Source of the DNA: Brassicibacter mesophilus
GTDB lineage: Bacteria > Bacillota > Clostridia > Tissierellales > Proteiniboraceae
DNA: 64,000 nucleotides
Direction: 5' to 3'
Assembly: GCF_050433385.1 (NCBI RefSeq)
Contig: NZ_JBNPXI010000003.1
Coordinates: 310,001-374,000 of the forward strand
Of the stretch, positions 26,608 through 35,448 are shown one piece after another (the first letter of the stretch is position 1; the number at the start of each line of letters is the position of its first letter). The translations under genes and the position numbers were made by a program. The notes beneath the pieces are model-generated. The model searched no databases and was not told the origin of the DNA. It saw nothing but the letters and a program-made list of their open reading frames with translations.

Positions 26608-27831
26608 ATGAAAAAGAGAGCTATAGTTTTAGTTGTTGACAGTTTAGGAATAGGATATATGGAAGACGTAATAGAAAACAGACCTCAAGATAAAGGTGCG
26701 AATACTTTTTATCACATTTTAGATACTGCTGATTATATTGAAATTCCCTATCTCGAAAAATTAGGCATAAATAAGCTCCTAAATCATCCTAGACTTAAAG
26801 AATTACCTGCACTTGCAAGCTATGGAGCTTTAAATCTTCAACATTATGGAGCTGATAGTTATGCAGGTCATCAGGAAATAATGGGGACTAAGCCTATGAA
26901 GCCACTTATGGTTCCATTTAAGAATTATATTGAAAAAGTAAAAAATGCCTTGGAACAGAAAGGATTTAGAGTAGAAATACCTTGCACTAATATGCCATAT
27001 TTATTAATAAACGGTCTTGTAGTTGTAGCAGATAACATAGAAACCGATTATGGGCAGATTTACAATATTACTGCTCCACTAGACAGAATATCCTTTGAAG
27101 AAGTATTGGAGATTGGGCGTATAGTTAGGGAAAATGTTAAGGTGAATCGGGTAATCGCTTTAGGAGGACAAGATGTAACTCCACAGCAAATACTAGATAG
27201 TATTGAAGTTCGAAGTGATGGCTTAATAGGTGTTAATTCTCCAAAATCAGGAGTATACAGAAAAGGATATCAAGCAAGACATATGGGATATGGAGTAAAC
27301 TCCGATACACAAATAAGTAATATATTAGCTCGATCAGGAAAAGATGTAACTCTTATTGGAAAAATGCAGGATGTAATTGATTGTGATAAGGCAAAAAAAA
27401 TATTTGCTGTAGATACAGAATTAGTAATGAAGGAAATTGTTAAAAGTATGGATGCTATGACTAACGACTTAATATCAGCTACAGTACAAGAAACAGATTT
27501 AGCGGGTCATGCCCAAGACATTAAAAAATATGCTGATAAGATTATGATTGTTGATAGATACCTAAAAATTATACTGGATAAAATGAATGAAGAGGATATA
27601 TTATTAATAACTGCAGACCATGGAAACGATCCAACTATTGGGCATAGTCAGCATACAAGAGAAAAGACATTTCTACTCGTGTATGGTAAGCATCTAAATA
27701 ACACTAGTTTAGGAGAGAGAGAAACTCTATCTGATGTAGCAGCTACTATTGCAGAATACTTTGGAGTCGAAAAACCTGAGAATGGTAATAGCTTTTACGA
27801 TTTGTTAATGAAGATAGATAATAATATATAG
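26608..27831 (+). CDS. yhfW: YhfW, phosphopentomutase-like metalloenzyme
   Basis: 407 residues of the alkaline-phosphatase superfamily, related to phosphopentomutase. VVDSLGIGYMED (about 9-20) supplies the first metal Asp. GADSYAGHQEIMG (81-93) aligns with the phosphopentomutase loop GKDTxTGHWE but has Ser84 where Thr is usual. The C-terminal TADHGNDPTIGHSQHTREK carries the remaining metal ligands. Residues 95-195 form the cap domain. It is the last gene of the operon, 14 bases after yhfX and before a clear terminator. A phosphoryl-transfer or isomerising step is inferred. Confidence 0.87.
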   Translation: MKKRAIVLVVDSLGIGYMEDVIENRPQDKGANTFYHILDTADYIEIPYLEKLGINKLLNHPRLKELPALASYGALNLQHYGADSYAGHQEIMGTKPMKPLMVPFKNYIEKVKNALEQKGFRVEIPCTNMPYLLINGLVVVADNIETDYGQIYNITAPLDRISFEEVLEIGRIVRENVKVNRVIALGGQDVTPQQILDSIEVRSDGLIGVNSPKSGVYRKGYQARHMGYGVNSDTQISNILARSGKDVTLIGKMQDVIDCDKAKKIFAVDTELVMKEIVKSMDAMTNDLISATVQETDLAGHAQDIKKYADKIMIVDRYLKIILDKMNEEDILLITADHGNDPTIGHSQHTREKTFLLVYGKHLNNTSLGERETLSDVAATIAEYFGVEKPENGNSFYDLLMKIDNNI

Positions 27832-27848
27832 TAATCGAAATCAGTTTG

Positions 27849-27880
27849 AAAGGCAGAAATTATTCTGCCTTTTTATTTTA
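27849..27880 (+). terminator. Terminator of the yhf-type operon
   Basis: AAAGGCAGAA (27849-27858) pairs with TTCTGCCTTT (27863-27872), followed by TTTATTTTA. Confidence 0.85.
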
Positions 27881-27937
27881 ATAATATGTACTATTGAGAC
27901 TCAAATTTTTCTAATATTATTTATTATAAATCGCAAA

Positions 27938-28010
27938 GGACTTCTGGTATCCAGAAGTCCAATATATAAATGGAGGAGTGTGGGTTAGGGGGTGTTTTCT
28001 CTCCTTGTAT
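27938..28010 (+). other. Perfect hairpin plus G-rich segment, possible structured RNA
   Basis: GGACTTCTGG (27938-27947) and CCAGAAGTCC (27951-27960) form a perfect 10-bp stem with a 3-base loop. A conspicuously G-rich stretch follows (27971-27995, with GGAGGAG and GGGGG) and then TCTCTCC, which could pair back with GGAGGA. This is odd in such AT-rich DNA and no gene explains it. It lies between the yhfW terminator and the small minus-strand gene at 28237. Confidence 0.35.
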
Positions 28011-28087
28011 TAAATATAACAGAGAAATGTGTATAAAATGTGAACAAATTGTAAACTTATATTATCTTATATGATTATTCTAGAAAG

Positions 28088-28237
28088 TTATCTAAAATTG
28101 AAATATTCAAAAATTGATTCAGTTATTAATAACATAAGTGGTAATATAATTAAAAAGGCGCTGCTATTTGTTTGTGACATGACAGTTAACATTCCAGATA
28201 AAGCTACTAATAAAAGACTAAAATTGTGTTTTTCCAT
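28088..28237 (-). CDS. 49-residue hydrophobic membrane protein
   Basis: Minus-strand frame starting at ATG 28237, about 8 bases after a strong GGAGG. The translation MEKHNFSLLLVALSGMLTVM is followed by a polar SQTNSS turn, a second hydrophobic stretch (FLIILPLMLLITESIF) and an aromatic tail. Two short membrane helices fit a spore or membrane microprotein. It is divergent from the germination-type permease gene. I do not recognise a family. A plus-strand frame through this region lacks a ribosome site, so I prefer this reading. Confidence 0.55.
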   Translation of the reverse strand: MEKHNFSLLLVALSGMLTVMSQTNSSAFLIILPLMLLITESIFEYFNFR

Positions 28238-28415
28238 CTGTGCTTACCTCCATTACCTTTCTAATTTGATAATAATGGCTGTAAGTAAACGCAGTATTAA
28301 GGCATTGTTAAGAATATGTTATTTAGAAAGGAATACAGGAAAAAGTAATATTCATAGAAAAAATACAAATACTAAGGAAATACAAATACTAAAAATCTAT
28401 CTGGAGGACATCAGA

Positions 28416-29513
28416 ATGGGTAAAGAAGTTATTTCTGACAGACAAGGCATAGCTCTTATAAGTCTATTTATATTAGGATCAACTTCAATATTTGCACCAG
28501 GCTTAGATGCAAAGAAAGATATATGGTTAGCCTTCATTATTGCAATGGCTATGGTGTTACCAATGATACTAATCTTTGCAAGACTTCATTTTCTTTTTCC
28601 AGGTAAGGATTTATTTGATATATTTCAAATATGCTATGGAAAAATTATAGGAAAAATAATTATAATATTGTACATATGGTTTTTATTTTTCTTTGCAAGT
28701 GATATATTAGTGAACTATGGGCAATTCGTATGGGTGGCTAGTTTAAGTGACACACCTATTAGTGTAATTATTATATCCTTTGCGATATTATGCTTTTTTG
28801 GGCTAAAGGGCAGGATAGAGGTTTTAGGCAGATATAGTGAGTTATTCATTTTTATACCTATTATTGCCCTATTCATTGTATCGGTACTTCTAATTTCTAA
28901 ATCAGATATAAATAATATACTTCCTGTATTAGCTGAAGGAATGAAGCCTGTTTTTAAGGGAGCATTTAGCATATTTACATTTCCATTAGCACAGATTGTA
29001 ATCTTTACAATGTTTTTTACCGATTTTAATCATATAAAATCACCTTACAAAGTTTATATTTCCGGATTATTAATAGGAGCAATATATCTATTCATAAATT
29101 CCTTAAATAATGTTCTAGTTTTAGGAGTAGATAATGTAGTTACATCATATTACCCAACATATATTGCTGTCTCGGCAGTAGACATAGGGGATTTATTGCA
29201 AAGAATAGAGGTGGTTTCAGCAATCATATTTGTTGTAGGTGGATTTATAAAAGTATGTTCTCTATCAATATGTACATGCAAGGAAGTTGCTAAACTTTTT
29301 AATCTTAAAGATTATAGTATCATTGGAACACCTGTTTATTTGATGATAATGAACCTTTCTATCTTTCAGTATGAAAATATAATGCATTATTTTGAATTCA
29401 ATAGACAAATATGGCCATATTATCATTTTCCATTTTATGTAATTATTCCAATTACTACATGGATAATTGCAGAAATTTCACATAAAACACTTTCGTCCAC
29501 TACTATTGTATAA
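28416..29513 (+). CDS. GerAB/ArcD/ProY-type spore germination permease
   Basis: 365 residues with about ten membrane helices, the usual size of GerAB proteins. The N-terminus (ISDRQGIALISLFILGSTSI) and the following pattern match the endospore germinant-receptor B subunit. Those subunits sit in the inner spore membrane and bind amino-acid germinants. TGGAGGA lies 8 bases before ATG 28416. A much longer in-frame upstream extension is rejected as non-coding. No gerAA or gerAC partner is adjacent, so it is an orphan B subunit. Its 3' end overlaps a convergent small gene by 36 bases. Confidence 0.88.
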   Translation: MGKEVISDRQGIALISLFILGSTSIFAPGLDAKKDIWLAFIIAMAMVLPMILIFARLHFLFPGKDLFDIFQICYGKIIGKIIIILYIWFLFFFASDILVNYGQFVWVASLSDTPISVIIISFAILCFFGLKGRIEVLGRYSELFIFIPIIALFIVSVLLISKSDINNILPVLAEGMKPVFKGAFSIFTFPLAQIVIFTMFFTDFNHIKSPYKVYISGLLIGAIYLFINSLNNVLVLGVDNVVTSYYPTYIAVSAVDIGDLLQRIEVVSAIIFVVGGFIKVCSLSICTCKEVAKLFNLKDYSIIGTPVYLMIMNLSIFQYENIMHYFEFNRQIWPYYHFPFYVIIPITTWIIAEISHKTLSSTTIV

Positions 29514-29687
29514 GTTTTCAGGATATGGATTAGCATTTTCCATCACAGTTTTATAAAATGAATCAAGGAACATTTCTAGATATTCATTTAAATCTTCATC
29601 ATTTGTTGCTTTTTTTAGAGCTTTTAGAACGACCTCTTTAGGGTATTTTTTTAATAGTTCTTCTTTTTTTCTTTTATCGATTTTCAT
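29478..29687 (-). CDS. Small charged protein of unknown function
   Basis: 69 residues, MKIDKRKKEELLKKYPKEVV..., predominantly helical and charged, ending in SSGRKCFM. AAGGGGTGA is well placed before ATG 29687. It overlaps the end of the germination permease gene on the opposite strand by 36 bases. I do not recognise the family. Codon use and a proper ribosome site support a real gene, and it could be a spore-expressed helical protein. Confidence 0.6.
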   Translation of the reverse strand: MKIDKRKKEELLKKYPKEVVLKALKKATNDEDLNEYLEMFLDSFYKTVMENANPYPENLYNSSGRKCFM

Positions 29688-29834
29688 GAAATCACCCCTT
29701 TGAAATATTCAGAATATTGTTACTATTATTTTATACCTTGTAAAACAAAAAGTAGATTAAGAAGAAGTTAAAAAGTGTTAAATAATGTTAATAAAATAGT
29801 AAGTATAGATAAATTGATTTATCTCACCAATAAT

Positions 29835-30131
29835 TTACAAAATACTTGGTATATTAGGCTCTTGGTTTTTCTTATAAACTGATAATTTTCCAGATGAATC
29901 TAGCTGTGCTACAAAGACATCTTTAACATCAGTAATACTAAATGCTAATAGCTGCTTGGTTAGCCAATCAACATTTTTTTTGCATGTATCAGATTTTCAT
30001 GAATTATTTTTCCATCAATAATTAGAAGATGACTTAAGCTTTGTGGACAGGCAGGAATTGAAAGGTACTTTGGCTGGACAGGCCTTGCTTGAAAATTTGG
30101 TATTGCTGACATCTATTATCTTATTTTTCAT
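29835..30131 (-). pseudogene. Frameshifted relic of a DUF421 (YetF-type) protein
   Basis: Read on the minus strand, three pieces in different frames add up to a DUF421 C-terminal domain: a start at ATG 30131, then ARPVQPKYLSIPACPQSLSH and LLIIDGKIIHENLIHAKK, then WLTKQLLAFSITDVKDVFVA and QLDSSGKLSVYKKNQE ending at TAA 29835. One frameshift lies at a run of eight A on the minus strand (29974-29981); another lies near 30085. The N-terminal membrane helices of normal YetF proteins are absent. The surrounding 29688-29834 and 30132-30311 contain no other gene that I can see. Confidence 0.65.
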
Positions 30132-30311
30132 GACTATTCTCCTTTCAGGAGTCTTTAACATTTAGTATTAGCTAAATTATCAAAAATATAAAAGAGGTTA
30201 GTTATAAATTAACTACAATCTTACAAAATAAATCAAAAATCGACAGGGAAAATAATTGTTTTGTTGAATAAATAGAGTATATATAAAATGTACGTGACAG
30301 GGGAGATACTA

Positions 30312-32282
30312 TTGAGAACTAAATTTATAGTATGTGTAGTTTTAATTACGCTATTATTCATATCACCTAGCTACGCAGTTCTTGATGAGGAAGAGAGCAT
30401 GCTTATCATAGCTGGAGATAAAAACTTTCCTCCTTACGAGTATATTGATTATGATAGAGAATACAGAGGTTTTAATGTTGACTTAATGAGGGCTTTAGCA
30501 ATAGAGATGGGAATCGAGATTAAACTTGTTCCTATGGATTGGATGGAGGCTCACGCATTGTTGCATGCAGGAAAAATTGATGCAATACAAGGAATGAATT
30601 TTAATGAAAAAAGAGCAGAAATATATGACTTTTCTGATGAATATCTAGTTAATTCACAGGTTTGTTTTGTTAAAAAAGAAAATACGAATATTTTTGATTT
30701 AGAGAATCTGAAAGGCAAAAGAGTTGCAGTGCAAAGAAGTGATCTTGCCGCATATATTTTAGCTGAGATGGGGGAGATAGAAGTAGTTTTTTTCTCTGAT
30801 TTAGATGGGGCATTTGAGCAGCTTATAAACGATGAGGTAGATGCAGTTGTGGGGAATCGTTTATCAGGTTTATATAACATTCAAAAAAACAGAACAGTAA
30901 ATAAAATAAAGATAGTTGGGGATGAGTTGAATCTTACACCTTATGGAATAGCAGTTCAAAAAGGGAACACTGAACTTTTAGATAAATTTAATAAAGGATT
31001 ACAGAAACTAAAAAGAAAAGGAACGTATCAGAAAATATATGAAAAATGGTTCGGTAAAGAAATAAAGCCAGCGTGGCGAGATCTAAAATATGCTCTTTAC
31101 ACGCTTATATTTATAGTAATCTCAACATTAGCTATAATTCTAGTCATATTTAGGCTGAACAAGGTTCTAAAGAAGGAAGTCGAGAAAAGAACTTATGAGT
31201 TAGAAAATATAAATAAAGAATTAGCGGCTAAGCAAAAAATTATAGAAGAAAGTGATAGATTTAAAGAACAAGTTTTAGATTGCCTTGGTAATGGACTGAT
31301 CACATTTGATACAGATGGAAAAATAACAACTATTAATAAAAACTGTGAGATACTTTTAGGATTAGAAAGAGGAAATACAATAGGAAAACAATATGACATG
31401 ATTGGAATTGAAAAGTATTTTGATATAAGTATTATGGAGAGAAGCATAAAATATGGAGAAATTTTTAATTTAGAAGAAAAACGATTTACACTTGGGAATA
31501 GAGAGTTGACTTTTTCATACACTTTATCACCTCTTCATGGAAAGAATAATAAGCATATTGGAGCAGTTTTAACATTTAGAAATATAACTGAGATAAAGAC
31601 ATTGAGGAATAAGCTAGCTGAAAAGGATAAAATGCAGTCATTAGGACGTCTTATATCAGGTATAGCTCATGAAATAAGGAATCCACTTACATCAATCAAG
31701 ACTTATATAGAGCTCTTACCGATAAAATATGATAATGTGAAATTTAGAGAAAAGATTACTCAACAAGTTCCTGCTGAGATTCATAGATTGAACCTGCTTT
31801 TAACTGAGCTATTAGATTACTCAAAACCAAAAAAACTGAAGAAAGAAAAATTTGACTTAGAGGAGCTTATAATACAGACAACTGCACTTTTTTCAGCTGA
31901 ACTTTCTAGTAAGAATATAGATGTCGAATATGTTTTCAAAGGTGTTCCTAGTATTTATGCAGATAGACAGCAAATAAAGCAGATTATAATTAACCTATTG
32001 ATTAATAGTATAGAAGCAGTAGATAGTCATGGAAAAGTTCAGTTTCTTGTGAATGAGGATGAAGATAACTTAGTTATGAGTATAGTTGATAATGGAAAAG
32101 GGATTTCTGAAGAAAATATTGACAATGTATTCGATCCATTTTACACTACCAAGGCTGATGGAACTGGATTAGGGTTATCCATATGCTATCAATGTGCTAA
32201 AGACAATAATGCTCAAATTATTATAAATAGCAAAAAACATCAAGGAACGAGAATTGACTTGGTTTTTTCGAAAGCATTTTAA
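30312..32282 (+). CDS. Sensor histidine kinase with periplasmic amino-acid-binding domain and PAS
   Basis: 656 residues. A signal peptide or first helix (RTKFIVCVVLITLLFISPSY) precedes an SBP_bac_3-type binding domain (about 30-255: YRGFNVDLMRALAIEMGIEI, LKGKRVAVQRSDLAAYILAE). Then come a membrane helix (about 267-285), coiled coil, PAS domain (about 320-430), HisKA with SGIAHEIRNPLTSIKTYIEL (phospho-His) and HATPase_c (IINLLINSIEA, DNGKGI, GTGLGLSICYQ). TTG 30312 follows GGGGAGA; an upstream in-frame ATG lacks a site. It pairs with the NtrC-type gene that starts 16 bases later and probably senses the TRAP substrate directly. Confidence 0.9.
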   Translation: MRTKFIVCVVLITLLFISPSYAVLDEEESMLIIAGDKNFPPYEYIDYDREYRGFNVDLMRALAIEMGIEIKLVPMDWMEAHALLHAGKIDAIQGMNFNEKRAEIYDFSDEYLVNSQVCFVKKENTNIFDLENLKGKRVAVQRSDLAAYILAEMGEIEVVFFSDLDGAFEQLINDEVDAVVGNRLSGLYNIQKNRTVNKIKIVGDELNLTPYGIAVQKGNTELLDKFNKGLQKLKRKGTYQKIYEKWFGKEIKPAWRDLKYALYTLIFIVISTLAIILVIFRLNKVLKKEVEKRTYELENINKELAAKQKIIEESDRFKEQVLDCLGNGLITFDTDGKITTINKNCEILLGLERGNTIGKQYDMIGIEKYFDISIMERSIKYGEIFNLEEKRFTLGNRELTFSYTLSPLHGKNNKHIGAVLTFRNITEIKTLRNKLAEKDKMQSLGRLISGIAHEIRNPLTSIKTYIELLPIKYDNVKFREKITQQVPAEIHRLNLLLTELLDYSKPKKLKKEKFDLEELIIQTTALFSAELSSKNIDVEYVFKGVPSIYADRQQIKQIIINLLINSIEAVDSHGKVQFLVNEDEDNLVMSIVDNGKGISEENIDNVFDPFYTTKADGTGLGLSICYQCAKDNNAQIIINSKKHQGTRIDLVFSKAF

Positions 32283-32298
32283 CATAGGGGGAAGTTTA

Positions 32299-33648
32299 GT
32301 GAACAAGATATTAATAATTGATGATGAAAAAGCCATTTGTGACTCACTAAAATTTGCACTTGAAGATGATTATGAAGTTTACAGTGTCCAAAAGTCTAGT
32401 CAAGCTTTAGAAGTATTATCTTCAGCTGATGTAGATGTTGTTTTACTTGATTTAAAGCTTGGAAATGAGGATGGCTTAAATATTTTGAAGCAAATAAAGA
32501 AAATGAGTAAAGATACACAAGTAATAATTATGACAGCCTTTGGTAGTATTAAATCATCGGTAAAAGCTATTAAAGAAGGAGCTTTTCATTATATAACTAA
32601 GCCGCTAGATATGGAAGAATTGTTTGTTTACATTAAAAAAGCGCTTGAATATAAAAAATTAAATGGCTCATTAAACAATTTAAAAGAAGTAGTAACAAAA
32701 GAGTTTGGTGCTGAAGGGATAATAGGAAAATCTCAAGCTTTACAAGCTATATTGAAAAAAGTATATAAAATAAAGGACATTGATTCAACCGTTTTGATAA
32801 CTGGAGAAAGCGGGACAGGTAAAGATTTGATATCTAAGTCATTACACTTCGAAGGAAAACGAAAAGAAGAAAATTTTCAGATAGTTAATTGTGCTGCAAT
32901 TCCCAGCAATTTGCTCGAAAGCGAGCTTTTTGGGTTTGAAAAGGGAGCATTTACAGGGGCTGATAAAAAAAGAATAGGAAAAATACAATTGGCAGACAAA
33001 GGAACTCTTTTTTTAGATGAAATTGGAGAAATGGACTTACAACTCCAAGCAAAAATACTTAGGGTCGTAGAAGATATGCAGGTAATACCATTAGGAAGTG
33101 AAAAAGGAGTTAAAGTAGATGTTAGGATAATTGCGGCTACTAATAAGGATTTAGAAAATGAGGTTAAAGAAGGAAGGTTTAGAGAAGATTTATATTATAG
33201 GCTGAATGTTATTACTTTAAAGATTCCGCCTTTAAGAGAAAGAAATGGGGATATTCCTATATTAATAAATCACTTTTTAAAGAAGTACAATAAAAAGCTT
33301 GATAAACGTGTAAAAGGTTTTGAAAGAGAAGTGATCCAACTACTTGAAGCATATAATTACCCAGGAAATGTGAGAGAACTTGAGAACTTAATAGAAAGAC
33401 TTGTTGCATTATCTGATGGAGACACGATTACTGTAGAGGACTTACCAGAGAAGCTTAAGCATAAATCTATAATAGTTGAAAGTAAGGATGCAGTAGTAAT
33501 AACGGTTGGAACAACACTTAAAGAGACAGAAAAAAAGATTATATTAAAAACACTTGAATATTTTGATGGAAGCCGAAGAAAAACAGCACAATGTTTACAG
33601 ATTAGTGAAAGAAATCTTCAATACAAAATAAAAGAGTATGAAGAATAG
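32299..33648 (+). CDS. Sigma-54-dependent NtrC-family response regulator
   Basis: 449 residues. The receiver domain has DDE (8-10) and phospho-acceptor Asp51 (LLDLKLGNEDG). The AAA+ domain has Walker A GESGTGKD, the sigma-54 contact loop GAFTGA and Walker B TLFLDEIGEM. The Fis-type helix-turn-helix at the C-terminus reads RRKTAQCLQISERNLQYKIK. The start is GTG 32299 with AGGGGGAAG upstream. Directly downstream lie two palindromic sites and a -24/-12 promoter ahead of TRAP transporter genes, so the control target is visible. It forms a DctB/DctD-like module with the preceding kinase. Confidence 0.92.
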   Translation: MNKILIIDDEKAICDSLKFALEDDYEVYSVQKSSQALEVLSSADVDVVLLDLKLGNEDGLNILKQIKKMSKDTQVIIMTAFGSIKSSVKAIKEGAFHYITKPLDMEELFVYIKKALEYKKLNGSLNNLKEVVTKEFGAEGIIGKSQALQAILKKVYKIKDIDSTVLITGESGTGKDLISKSLHFEGKRKEENFQIVNCAAIPSNLLESELFGFEKGAFTGADKKRIGKIQLADKGTLFLDEIGEMDLQLQAKILRVVEDMQVIPLGSEKGVKVDVRIIAATNKDLENEVKEGRFREDLYYRLNVITLKIPPLRERNGDIPILINHFLKKYNKKLDKRVKGFEREVIQLLEAYNYPGNVRELENLIERLVALSDGDTITVEDLPEKLKHKSIIVESKDAVVITVGTTLKETEKKIILKTLEYFDGSRRKTAQCLQISERNLQYKIKEYEE

Positions 33649-33660
33649 CATAAGACTTGT

Positions 33661-33692
33661 CTGCAAAAAATGCATAACTGCAAATTTTGCAG
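33661..33692 (+). promoter_or_regulatory. Tandem activator sites (UAS) for the NtrC-type regulator
   Basis: A perfect palindrome CTGCAAA-T-TTTGCAG (33678-33692) is preceded by a degenerate copy CTGCAAA-A-AATGCAT (33661-33675), centres 17 bases apart. They lie about 75-110 bases upstream of the sigma-54 promoter, the usual enhancer distance. Confidence 0.65.
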
Positions 33693-33765
33693 ATGAAAAT
33701 ATTGCTTATAATAAATAAATATATCAAAAAACACGATTTACAAGGCAGAATATTGCTTACCCTTA

Positions 33766-33783
33766 TTGGCATCATCTTTGCAT
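33766..33783 (+). promoter_or_regulatory. Sigma-54 (-24/-12) promoter for the TRAP operon
   Basis: TTGGCATCATCTTTGCAT: GG (33768-33769) and GC (33780-33781) are separated by exactly 10 bases as sigma-54 requires, close to TGGCAC-N5-TTGCA. It lies 66 bases before the dctP-type start, downstream of a sigma-54 activator gene. Confidence 0.75.
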
Positions 33784-33849
33784 TATTAATGTGCAGGAGG
33801 TGTAATAAGGCTTTTTTATTTAAAAATACAATTACGAGGAGGAGTCATA

Positions 33850-34881
33850 ATGAAAAAAACAAGAAAAATTGCTATTTTATTATCTGTTGTTATGCTGTTA
33901 AATATTTATTTAGTTGGATGTGGTAGCAGAGGAGGTAGTAGCGATAGTGCAGAGGAAGTAATTGAAATCAACTATGGTCATGGTTTTATGCCAGAAACGC
34001 CTCATCATAAAGCTGCACTAAAGTTTAAAGAAGAAGTTGAATCAAAGACTAATGGCAAAGTTAAAGTAAACGTATTCCCATCTGGACAACTAGGAAGCGC
34101 AAGAGAGATGTTTGAAGGGTTGCAAATGGGTACACAAGAAATTGCATTAGTACCTACGGCAAGAATAAGTGGATTTGCCCCAGAGCTTCAATTATTTGAT
34201 CTTCCTTACTTATTTCCTACAAGAGAAATAGCTTATGAAATAATGGATGGAGAAGTTGGAACAGAGCTATTAAATGTCCTTGATGATCAGAAAATAAAAG
34301 GAATAGCATTTTACGAAGATGGATTTAAACATTTTACTGCAAATAAAGAAATAAGAGCAGTTGACGATTTTAAAGGTGTTAAATTTAGAACTATGGAAAG
34401 TCCAATAATAATGAGTCAGTTTAAAGCTTTAGGTGCTAATCCTGTTCCAATAGATTTTAGTGAGTTATACAACTCATTACAGTTAGGGGTTGTTGAAGGA
34501 CAGGAAAATCCGTTAGTAACTATTGAGAACATGAAGTTCTATGAAGTTCAAGATTACCTTATGCTAAGCGAGCATGCTTATTTAGGACATGTTTTAATAT
34601 ATAGCAGCGATTGGTTTAATAAACTTCCAGAAGATATTCAAAAGGTGCTTTATGACACAGGAAGAGAAGTAGCAAAATGGCAAAGAAATGCTGTTCAAGA
34701 AGAAGAAGTAAAGTATCTTGAAACTATAAAAGCTTCTGGAACAAATATTGTTGAGCTAAGTGAATCTGAAAAGGAAGCTTTAAAAGAGATTACACGTCCT
34801 GTTCATAATGAATATGTAAAGATGTTCGGAAACGACATTATAGATAAAGTATATGCTGAAATTGAAAAATTAAGTAAATAA
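33850..34881 (+). CDS. dctP: TRAP transporter solute-binding lipoprotein (DctP family)
   Basis: 343 residues with a signal peptide and lipobox L-V-G-C (Cys24) followed by a Gly/Ser linker. The mature DctP fold shows EINYGHGFMPETPHHKAALK, FPSGQLGSAREMFEGLQMG, the conserved Arg-containing GVKFRTMESPIIM and NPVPIDFSELYNSLQLGVVE, and GQENPLVTI. In this family the Arg binds the carboxylate of the ligand, so an organic acid is the likely substrate. AGGAGG precedes ATG 33850. It is the first gene after the sigma-54 promoter. Confidence 0.92.
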   Translation: MKKTRKIAILLSVVMLLNIYLVGCGSRGGSSDSAEEVIEINYGHGFMPETPHHKAALKFKEEVESKTNGKVKVNVFPSGQLGSAREMFEGLQMGTQEIALVPTARISGFAPELQLFDLPYLFPTREIAYEIMDGEVGTELLNVLDDQKIKGIAFYEDGFKHFTANKEIRAVDDFKGVKFRTMESPIIMSQFKALGANPVPIDFSELYNSLQLGVVEGQENPLVTIENMKFYEVQDYLMLSEHAYLGHVLIYSSDWFNKLPEDIQKVLYDTGREVAKWQRNAVQEEEVKYLETIKASGTNIVELSESEKEALKEITRPVHNEYVKMFGNDIIDKVYAEIEKLSK

Positions 34882-34965
34882 AGTTATTAAGGATGATTAG
34901 ATTAGTATTGCTGATCATCCTTAAAAATTATATCTATACTAGTCTATCTATGAAGGAGGTATAAC

Positions 34966-35448
34966 GTGAAAAAACTAGACAATATTTTGAGCAAAATAGA
35001 GCAATATTTTATCGGAATTCTGATATTGATAATAACAATAATATTGTTTATTAACGTAGTGTTAAGGTATTTTAACATGTCATTTGATTGGGCAGAAGAG
35101 TTTGCTAGATATGGGATTGTATGGGTTACGTTTATAGGAGCGAGTGTATGTATATATAAAGGTGCTCATATTGGAGTGGATGCATTATTATCATTTTTAT
35201 CAAATAGAGGTAAGAAAGTATTAACTTTAATTACTATAATTTTAGCTGTTATTTTTACTGCATTTTTCACTTTACAGTCTTTAAATTTAACCTTAAAAGT
35301 ATTAGAAACTGGACAAGTTAGTTCAACGATTGAAGTATCCATGGCTTACATATATGGTGCAATGCCTGTAGGTGGAGCCTTAATGCTAATAAGATACATT
35401 CAACAACTTATAAAAACTATAAATTGTTTGAAGGAGGATATGGCATAA
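34966..35448 (+). CDS. dctQ: TRAP transporter small permease (DctQ family)
   Basis: 160 residues with four membrane helices (IGILILIITIILFINVVLRY, WVTFIGASVCIYKG, VLTLITIILAVIFTAFF, YGAMPVGGALMLIRYI). The conserved FDWAEEFARYGIVWVTFIGA block is diagnostic of DctQ. GTG 34966 follows AAGGAGG. Its TAA overlaps the ATG of the large permease by one base, so the two are translationally coupled. Confidence 0.9.
   Translation: MKKLDNILSKIEQYFIGILILIITIILFINVVLRYFNMSFDWAEEFARYGIVWVTFIGASVCIYKGAHIGVDALLSFLSNRGKKVLTLITIILAVIFTAFFTLQSLNLTLKVLETGQVSSTIEVSMAYIYGAMPVGGALMLIRYIQQLIKTINCLKEDMA

Noticed and set aside
27970..28074. A 34-residue Cys-containing plus-strand frame (starting MEECGLGG).
   Set aside because: No ribosome site, and it lies in a G-rich possibly structured region; not supported as coding.
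28071..28415. A 115-codon N-terminal extension of the germination permease.
   Set aside because: No ribosome site, composition unlike the family, and it overlaps a well-initiated minus-strand gene; GGAGG supports ATG 28416.
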